Source of the DNA: Candidatus Aenigmatarchaeota archaeon
GTDB taxonomy: Archaea > Aenigmatarchaeota > Aenigmatarchaeia > GW2011-AR5 > WALA01
Direction: 5' to 3'
Length of the DNA stretch: 5,039 nucleotides
NCBI GenBank assembly: GCA_015522745.1
Contig: WALQ01000009.1
Coordinates: forward strand, 1-5,039
Numbering within the stretch: position 1 is the stretch's first letter; every line of letters begins with the position of its first letter. Under the pieces are notes generated by a model, which was given only the letters and a program-made list of their open reading frames with translations, was not told the origin of the DNA and did no database searches. Shown here piece after piece: positions 1 to 3,948 of the stretch. The position numbers and the translations under genes are program-made.

Positions 1-71
1 GCAACTGCGAGTATCTCAACTGCCGTCACAGAACCTTGGCCTCCGCGACCGTGAAAACGAATTTCCTTCAT
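1..71 (-). CDS. porG: 2-oxoacid (pyruvate):ferredoxin oxidoreductase gamma subunit, N-terminal fragment
   Basis: Only the first 23 codons are in the window; the gene runs off the left edge. The peptide reads MKEIRFHGRGGQG followed by SVTAVEILAVA, the typical N-terminus of the gamma subunit of pyruvate or related 2-oxoacid:ferredoxin oxidoreductases, with the conserved GRGGQG turn. In the known family this cytoplasmic subunit works with alpha, beta and delta subunits to convert a 2-oxoacid plus CoA to acyl-CoA, CO2 and reduced ferredoxin. The ATG at 69-71 is preceded by a full Shine-Dalgarno AAGGAGG (minus strand, 86-80), which fixes the start. Substrate (pyruvate, 2-oxoglutarate, 2-oxoisovalerate or indolepyruvate) cannot be told from this fragment, so the symbol is by similarity only. 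The other subunits, if adjacent, lie outside the window. Confidence 0.85.
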   Translation of the reverse strand, partial: MKEIRFHGRGGQGSVTAVEILAV

Positions 72-238
72 AGTCGAAACCTCCTTAAACCCAACAGCGG
101 GTTTCTGCACTTCCTGCAACCATTATCCGAAACCTTCGGCAGGTTTCCAAATCAGCAAACCAGCAATCTCATATCACATCTTGACTTGCTGATTCGCAAC
201 CATTTTTGATTTTTGAATCAGTGATAAATTCAATCGAT
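72..238 (-). promoter_or_regulatory. Long structured 5' leader upstream of porG
   Basis: Between the porG start and the divergent coiled-coil gene lie about 270 bases with no convincing gene. Read on the minus strand, the part nearest porG has several inverted repeats. There is a 9-bp stem (AATCAGCAA 150-158 with TTGCTGATT 186-194, 27-base loop), a 7-bp stem (GAAACCT 129-135 with AGGTTTC 141-147, 5-base loop) and a 6-bp stem (AAACCC 87-92 with GGGTTT 99-104). The last ends directly against the Shine-Dalgarno site at 80-86. CTGATTC (189-195) can instead pair with GAATCAG (215-221). The AGGTTTC made by the Shine-Dalgarno region can pair with GAAACCT copies upstream. The upstream end of the leader is a guess based on a weak TATA-like box. 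No known riboswitch class is recognised. Confidence 0.4.
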
Positions 239-256
239 AACAAATTCCCCAATATG

Positions 257-268
257 TTTGTTTATAGA
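257..268 (-). promoter_or_regulatory. Possible TATA box for porG (weak)
   Basis: On the minus strand the sequence CTATAAACAAA lies at 267-257, which would place a transcript start near 238. Alternative AT-rich boxes exist at 285-293 (TTTAAATAT, readable on either strand) and near 220-234, so this assignment is uncertain. Confidence 0.25.
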
Positions 269-315
269 CATATTGCTTCCAACGTTTAAATATTTATCAC
301 GGCGCTTCGCAAAAC

Positions 316-326
316 AATTTAAATTA
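316..326 (+). promoter_or_regulatory. TATA box for the coiled-coil gene, predicting a leaderless mRNA
   Basis: AATTTAAATTA lies with its centre about 24 bases before the ATG at 345, and the A-rich stretch before it fits a BRE. That is the usual archaeal spacing from TATA to transcript start, so the mRNA would begin at or next to the start codon. No Shine-Dalgarno site is present at 327-344, which agrees. A second box, TTTAAATAT at 285-293, could give an earlier start near 315. Confidence 0.45.
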
Positions 327-344
327 GCTCGTACAAATAAATTC

Positions 345-1721
345 ATGGACGATGATATTCAAAAGGAATTCGTCGATATACGCACGGATATTGACGAACG
401 CTTTTCTAAGGTCGAAAAGGAAGTTGGTGAAATTAAAAAAGAGTTCAGCATGGAACAAGTTAACGAGCGGATGAGTGAGCTCGAGGACTTGCAGATGCTC
501 CTCCAGGCCGAAATGATTGAGCTCAGCAACATAGTTACAGGGCAAACGACACCGATGTTCTCCAAGGACATAGAGCGCCGCCTCTCAACAGTTGAAGAAA
601 TACTATCAAAAATGATTAATAACATACCAAGTGCGCCTGCCGATACTACTCCCATAAGCAAAATAGAGGAGCGTTTCAAGAGCTACGACGAAATTCTCTC
701 AAAGCTGCGTGATTCAGTCCCAACCGAGGACCTGCGGTCGAGAATTCTCCAAGACGTCGATGAAAAGCTCAAAGAAATAAAGAGCATTTACGATGAAAAG
801 TTCGAAGCCCTCCAAATGGCCGTAGAAAACGGCCATAACGGAAGCGCGCAACCTTCATATGATATTGAAGATATCAAGAAAAAGCTCTCAGAGCTTGAGA
901 AGAAGTTGGAGAGTGAATCCATCGGAGCAGACATGGATGAATTGAACGATTTGAAGGAGCGCGTCGCCGAGATTGATGAGCTCAAGAAATCCATTGACAG
1001 CATGCTCGGCCGAATCAGCGCAGATGAGCGCTCGCTGAATGAGCTGAGTTCAAAAGTCACATCGGTAACGAATTACGACAGCTTCGTCGATGAAACGAAG
1101 AGAAATATCGACGAGTTGAAAAAGATATTGAACGGAATCTCCGGAAATGATCTCGTCGAAGTCAAGAAGCAAATTGACGAGATGAACAAAAAGATTGAGA
1201 ATGCGTCATCGTATGGGAGCTCGGTGAATGAGATTAAAGGCGAGCTCGAAAAATTGAAAAAATCCCTCAACGATGTCTCGGAAGTAAACGAATCCATAGA
1301 AAGCATAAAGAAAAGCATAGAGCTCCTGTCGAAGAACGTCTCTGACATAGAAAAGTACAAGGGAAAGTTCATGGTTCTCGATAAATTGAGCAAAATGGTA
1401 AGCGACATTGAAAAATCAAAAGTCAGCGAATCACGCGTTCGCGGTCTCGTCGAAAAGTACGTAATGGAGAATCTTGACAAGTTTGCGAAAGTCGTAGATT
1501 CAAAGTTCCCGGAGCTTATGAGCAAGAAAGACTTGGAAGCAATAAACGCCCGCCTAAAAATGCTCTTCTCAGAAATAGAATCGATACGAAGAAAAGTCGA
1601 TGTCGAAACTGTCGATGCTCAGGATCACAAAGAAGAAAATTATCACGAGATTTTGAAGAAAAAGGAAATGGAAGTCACCACGAAAAAGGTTCATGGTCCT
1701 GGTCCAATAGTCATAGAGTGA
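345..1721 (+). CDS. Long coiled-coil protein of unknown function
   Basis: I do not recognise a named family. The 458-residue product is almost wholly heptad-like helix rich in Glu, Lys, Ser, Ile and Leu. It has no Cys or Trp, no signal peptide and no membrane segment, so a soluble cytoplasmic rod is likely. Helical stretches are broken by short linkers, such as a Gly/Asn/Pro region at about 161-171 and a Pro-containing one at about 95-103. Internal repeats are visible. Residues 68-95 and 101-126 share TTP, SK, IE-R, EILSK and a final Pro. Residues 243-288 and 290-332 share the pattern Y-x-S-x-V-[DN]-E, LKK and LN-x-[IV]-S. VSDIEK occurs twice 20 residues apart (332 and 352). The C-terminus ends in a short non-helical VHGPGPIVIE. 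The ATG at 345 is chosen over an upstream in-frame TTG at 258 because TATA-like boxes lie between them. Roles such as scaffold, cytoskeletal or chromosome-associated protein are possible but untested; there is no ATPase motif. Confidence 0.8.
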   Translation: MDDDIQKEFVDIRTDIDERFSKVEKEVGEIKKEFSMEQVNERMSELEDLQMLLQAEMIELSNIVTGQTTPMFSKDIERRLSTVEEILSKMINNIPSAPADTTPISKIEERFKSYDEILSKLRDSVPTEDLRSRILQDVDEKLKEIKSIYDEKFEALQMAVENGHNGSAQPSYDIEDIKKKLSELEKKLESESIGADMDELNDLKERVAEIDELKKSIDSMLGRISADERSLNELSSKVTSVTNYDSFVDETKRNIDELKKILNGISGNDLVEVKKQIDEMNKKIENASSYGSSVNEIKGELEKLKKSLNDVSEVNESIESIKKSIELLSKNVSDIEKYKGKFMVLDKLSKMVSDIEKSKVSESRVRGLVEKYVMENLDKFAKVVDSKFPELMSKKDLEAINARLKMLFSEIESIRRKVDVETVDAQDHKEENYHEILKKKEMEVTTKKVHGPGPIVIE

Positions 1722-2228
1722 TCAAAGGCCGCGCGCTTTCTTTCCGACAGATGTTCTTCCGCGCAGAACTCTTTTCTTGTCTTTTGTTATCCAGGATATT
1801 TTTTTGTCTGATTTCACTCTTGGATGATTTGAGTCAACGAGAATGACCTCGTACCACTTATGTTGCCCGTCCTCGCCAACATAATAGCTATTGAGAATCT
1901 CGAGGTTTGGAAACTTCCTCTGAGCGCGCTCTTCGGCTATAAGTTGCCAACCCTTCTTTGGCGTGAACTTGTTGGCACCCATTCTTTTTGGCTTTCTCGT
2001 CTTTCTCACGCGTGGTTTCTGGCGGCCGCCCTTTCTGACCTTGACGCGTGCTATGACGTATCCCTGCTTTGCCTTGTAGCCAAGTCGGCGAGCTCTGTCA
2101 ACGTTAGTCGGGCGCTCCACACGCACCACGGTTTCTTCGCGCCTCCATTGAATGAGCCTATCACGATAAGACGGCTGTTCCTTCGGGCGTTTCCACAAGC
2201 TCGAGATGAATTGATAAAAGCTTTTCAT
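1722..2228 (-). CDS. rpl15e: 50S ribosomal protein L15e
   Basis: This is the archaeal/eukaryotic large-subunit protein eL15, which binds 23S rRNA. Family signatures are clear in the 168-residue product: MKSFYQFI at the N-terminus, RLIQWRREE (24-32), RPTNVDRARRLGYKAKQG (39-56), the basic GRQKPRVRKTRKPKRMG region (68-84), and NLEILNSYYVGEDGQHKWYE (108-127). The product ends at TSVGKKARGL. Usual family members continue about 20 or more basic residues past the equivalent RGL, so this copy lacks the C-terminal tail. The ATG at 2228 is preferred over an in-frame start nine codons upstream because GGTGAT sits just ahead of it and because the extension would begin upstream of the predicted transcript start. 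Its stop abuts that of the convergent coiled-coil gene. Confidence 0.95.
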   Translation of the reverse strand: MKSFYQFISSLWKRPKEQPSYRDRLIQWRREETVVRVERPTNVDRARRLGYKAKQGYVIARVKVRKGGRQKPRVRKTRKPKRMGANKFTPKKGWQLIAEERAQRKFPNLEILNSYYVGEDGQHKWYEVILVDSNHPRVKSDKKISWITKDKKRVLRGRTSVGKKARGL

Positions 2229-2231
2229 AGT

Positions 2232-2240
2232 ATCACCTTT
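2232..2240 (-). promoter_or_regulatory. Ribosome binding site that sets the L15e start
   Basis: On the minus strand AAAGGTGAT ends three bases before the ATG at 2228. It matches part of the AGGAGGTGAT complement of the archaeal 16S 3' end and argues against the longer MLKVKKGDT start. Confidence 0.7.
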
Positions 2241-2268
2241 TTTGACTTTTAACATTTTAACAGTAAAG

Positions 2269-2280
2269 TATTTAAAATAT
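2269..2280. promoter_or_regulatory. Shared near-palindromic TATA element of the L15e / membrane protein divergent promoter
   Basis: TATTTAAAATAT reads almost identically on both strands. On the plus strand its centre is about 25 bases before position 2300, just ahead of the GGTGAT site of the 93-residue membrane protein. On the minus strand it predicts a start near 2249, leaving a leader of about 20 bases that holds the L15e ribosome binding site. No other equally good TATA box is present in this 81-base gap, so one element may serve both genes. Confidence 0.5.
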
Positions 2281-2309
2281 TTGAGTAGTAAATTTATTAA
2301 GGTGATGAG

Positions 2310-2591
2310 ATGAACTCAGTAGTGAAAATGCTTATTGGACTTTTGGTTGCCATTCTGGGTGTGTATTGGTACGTCGTTGGCAGCATATTTGGTTGGCGTC
2401 CAGCTGGATTGACGCCGGCGCAGACACTCGGCATCGTGTTTGTCGGGACATTCGGCGCGTTTCTTGTGATGTTCGGCCTCTTGGTAGCGTGGATTGAATA
2501 CGAGGACATAAAGTGGGAAATGAAAGAAAAGCAGATGGCAAAGGAAGCCGCTGCCAAGAAAAGGAAGAAACGCAAAAAGAAAAGAAAGTAA
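2310..2591 (+). CDS. Small two-helix membrane protein with polybasic C-terminal tail
   Basis: I do not recognise a named family. The 93-residue product has two clear hydrophobic segments, about residues 7-28 and 40-61, joined by a short loop (GWRPAGLTPAQ). These are followed by a charged helix (IEYEDIKWEMKEKQMAKEAA) and an 11-residue purely Lys/Arg tail, KKRKKRKKKRK. By the positive-inside rule both ends should face the cytoplasm, with the loop outside. GGTGAT at 2301-2306 lies just before the ATG, so the start is firm. It is divergent from L15e and convergent with the SRP RNA. The basic tail resembles in character, not in sequence, the ribosome-binding tails of Oxa1/YidC-type proteins. A role near the ribosome or the secretion machinery is only inference. 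Confidence 0.8.
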   Translation: MNSVVKMLIGLLVAILGVYWYVVGSIFGWRPAGLTPAQTLGIVFVGTFGAFLVMFGLLVAWIEYEDIKWEMKEKQMAKEAAAKKRKKRKKKRK

Positions 2592-2592
2592 A
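2553..2592 (-). terminator. Possible T-rich terminator of the SRP RNA inside the convergent gene
   Basis: Immediately past the SRP RNA 3' end the minus strand is A-rich. From about 2591 down to 2555 it becomes T-rich, with TTTTT at 2578-2574, because it is the complement of the AAA/AAG codons of the polybasic tail. It could stop SRP RNA transcription, with later trimming to the mature end. Confidence 0.3.
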
Positions 2593-2622
2593 TTTCTTTT
2601 TCTTCTTTTAATTATATTTTTT
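2593..2622 (+). terminator. T-rich terminator of the small membrane protein gene
   Basis: Directly after the TAA stop at 2589-2591 the plus strand carries a pyrimidine-rich run with TTTTT at 2597-2601, TTTT at 2606-2609 and TTTTTT at 2617-2622. This is the usual archaeal intrinsic termination signal and needs no hairpin. Confidence 0.65.
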
Positions 2623-2626
2623 GAAT

Positions 2627-2892
2627 GGAGACGCGCCCTTGGTCGATACGCTTCATCCAGCCGATTAGCCCAATTCTTCACTCCTCTCAGTTTCCGATGA
2701 GCACCGAAATCGCAGTTTATGGCTGCTTCCTTCCGGACCTGACCAGTTTCACTGCGAAAACGGTCCCACTGGGCTGAGCATCATCGCTACGAATTGGATC
2801 GACTGAACTACGCGCACCTTCCTCGGGCTTCGGCCCCGCCATAAGGACGGTTTGCGGTTACAGGCCACGCCCAACGGCCCGGCCTAGTCTCC
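2627..2892 (-). ncRNA. ffs: Signal recognition particle RNA (archaeal 7S RNA)
   Basis: The minus strand shows the most conserved SRP RNA element, helix 8, at 2744-2721: GTCAGGTCCGGAAGGAAGCA with its GGAA tetraloop and flanking asymmetric loop. It is closed by the stem CGCAGT (2756-2751) with ACTGCG (2716-2711). SRP54 binds here. The 5' domain has the GC-rich Alu-type fold with TGTAACC after GGGCGTGGCC. GGAGAC at the 5' end (2892-2887) pairs with GTCTCC at the 3' end (2632-2627), giving the helix 1 typical of archaea. The length of about 266 bases is slightly short for archaeal 7S RNA (around 300). With SRP19 and SRP54 it targets nascent membrane and secreted proteins to the translocon. Ends are set by the terminal helix and could be off by a few bases. 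Confidence 0.95.
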
Positions 2893-2910
2893 AGTTTAAT
2901 ATTTGCGAGA

Positions 2911-2921
2911 AATATTTAAAA
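2911..2921 (-). promoter_or_regulatory. TATA box of the SRP RNA
   Basis: TTTTAAATATT on the minus strand is centred about 24 bases before the predicted RNA 5' end at 2892, the expected archaeal spacing. It starts two bases after the stop codon of the upstream surface-protein gene (2924-2926). Confidence 0.7.
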
Positions 2922-2923
2922 GC

Positions 2924-3937
2924 TCAATAGCACGTTATCTGAATTCTGTAGCGTCCGTTCAATTTTCCAAGGTTTCTCATGAATATTGTGCGTTCGCCTG
3001 TTCCGCAGTTTCTTGGCGCCACTATGTCAACGTCCGGGCGTGTGAGAATGACGTATATGTTTGATGAGGAGAATATTGGATAGGCGAAGGGCTGGATTAG
3101 GTATTTGTTTCCACTCACTTCATACGCTTTCTTTTCTATGCCCGTCCAAGAGTAATTCGTGAGCCCAATTATGAATTTTTTTCCGACCGTGTAATTTATT
3201 GAGAACGTGTAATTTTCTCCCGGAGTGAAAGTTGAAGTCATATTTCCATCAGTCGGAATTATGAAGAACGAGATGTCTCCGTCACTCGAGCCGATTGGAT
3301 AAGTCGTGTGAACGACGTCCGATGCGTTTCCCGGATCCGACGTCGTGTTGATGTGGTATGTAACGTTCATTGAGAACAATGAACGTTTGTCTATGCAAAA
3401 ATCCTTGGAAACCTTTACGCTTTCAACATTTCCGAGTTTGTCTTCACTGTAAAAGCAAACTTTTTTGACGCACTTCGAACCTAGTTTGCACACAATGTAA
3501 TCTCCGTTTCCAGCGATATACCCATTCGAAGGGCACGTTTTGGATGAATCAACAATTTCGTAATACGTCTTGGAGCATCCAGCTGGGTCGGAGCATACCA
3601 GCGAGAACCCAATGTCGCTTGGCGTGCACGCGCTACCATTGGGGGAGATTTTCGTATTCGGTGGAAAGCACCCATCACCTATGCACAAAGTTCCGTAATT
3701 CGTTATGTTTCCGTTTTCTGTGACGTTCAATTTGTAAGTTCCCACATAGACACCGTAATCAATAACCACGCTTGCATTGACAAACAAGCTGTCAAAATAA
3801 TACCTGTAAGGGTATCCGTACGTGAATTCGCAGTCCTGGTTTATGACTCCGCTCGTTGGGCACTGAGCTGCGTACGAGACCGTGGCAAATGAAACGAGTG
3901 CAGAAATGAGTGCGAGCAAGAGTGTTTTTGAGTTCAA
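2924..3937 (-). CDS. Secreted Cys-rich surface protein with an Ig-like domain
   Basis: No named family is recognised. The 337-residue product starts with a signal peptide: MNSK, a hydrophobic core of about 18 residues, then VSYAAQC, with likely cleavage near residue 24. The mature part has 14 Cys, 12 of them before residue 182, suggesting disulphides. It also has 11 N-x-S/T sequons (for example N54, N71, N191, N248, N261), suggesting N-glycosylation outside the cell. Residues about 108-184 (GFSLVCSDPAGC, then YIVC, CFYSEDKLGNVESV, FCIDK) match the pattern of Ig-like beta domains in archaeal and bacterial surface proteins, where a 'Y-x-x-D-x-x-GN-x-E' strand recurs. The rest looks beta-rich, and there is no C-terminal membrane anchor. 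The TTG start at 3937 is supported by GAGGTG five bases upstream. The gene lies nine bases behind the PA14/fibre gene and probably shares its mRNA, so the two products may form one surface structure. Confidence 0.8.
   Translation of the reverse strand: MNSKTLLLALISALVSFATVSYAAQCPTSGVINQDCEFTYGYPYRYYFDSLFVNASVVIDYGVYVGTYKLNVTENGNITNYGTLCIGDGCFPPNTKISPNGSACTPSDIGFSLVCSDPAGCSKTYYEIVDSSKTCPSNGYIAGNGDYIVCKLGSKCVKKVCFYSEDKLGNVESVKVSKDFCIDKRSLFSMNVTYHINTTSDPGNASDVVHTTYPIGSSDGDISFFIIPTDGNMTSTFTPGENYTFSINYTVGKKFIIGLTNYSWTGIEKKAYEVSGNKYLIQPFAYPIFSSSNIYVILTRPDVDIVAPRNCGTGERTIFMRNLGKLNGRYRIQITCY
3362..3387. repeat. Perfect 11-bp inverted repeat with 4-base loop
   Basis: AACGTTCATTG (3362-3372) and CAATGAACGTT (3377-3387) are exact reverse complements separated by AGAA. 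In the mRNA (minus strand) the loop is UUCU. The repeat covers codons of about residues 183-192 of the secreted Cys-rich protein, between the Ig-like domain and the following NVTYHINTT segment. A looser 8-bp pair (ACGACGTC 3312-3319 with GACGTCGT 3339-3346) lies close by. Confidence 0.85.
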
Positions 3938-3942
3938 TTGAA

Positions 3943-3948
3943 CACCTC
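3943..3948 (-). promoter_or_regulatory. Ribosome binding site overlapping the upstream stop codon
   Basis: GAGGTG on the minus strand begins inside the TGA of the upstream gene (3949-3947) and ends five bases before the TTG at 3937. It fixes an unusual TTG start and suggests translational coupling of the two surface-protein genes. Confidence 0.7.

Noticed and set aside
258..344. TTG start giving a 487-residue coiled-coil protein
   Set aside because: There is no ribosome binding site before it, the extension differs in character from the rest of the protein, and two TATA-like boxes (285-293, 316-326) lie inside it. The ATG at 345 fits better.
816..836. 8-bp hairpin ATGGCCGT / ACGGCCAT with a 5-base loop in the coiled-coil gene
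   Set aside because: It lies at a Gly/Asn-rich linker, which is curious, but an 8-bp stem with a short loop is expected about once by chance in a window this size.
324..1525. Ser/Phe-rich minus-strand frames opposite the coiled-coil gene
   Set aside because: Their composition is the direct complement of Glu/Lys-rich codons on the plus strand. No start signals are present.
1860..2252. Plus-strand open frame of 130 codons opposite L15e
   Set aside because: It lies wholly antisense to a confidently identified ribosomal protein gene and has no ribosome binding site or recognisable family.
2229..2255. Nine-residue N-terminal extension of L15e
   Set aside because: It would start upstream of the predicted transcript start and would contain the GGTGAT ribosome binding site. 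Homologues begin at the MKSFYQ position.
2316..2681. Minus-strand frames covering the small membrane protein gene and the SRP RNA 3' part
   Set aside because: They run across a structured RNA and antisense to a gene with a clear start site, so they are chance open frames.
3481..3678. Minus-strand frame of 65 codons within the secreted protein gene
   Set aside because: It overlaps the Cys-rich Ig-like region in another frame and has no independent support.
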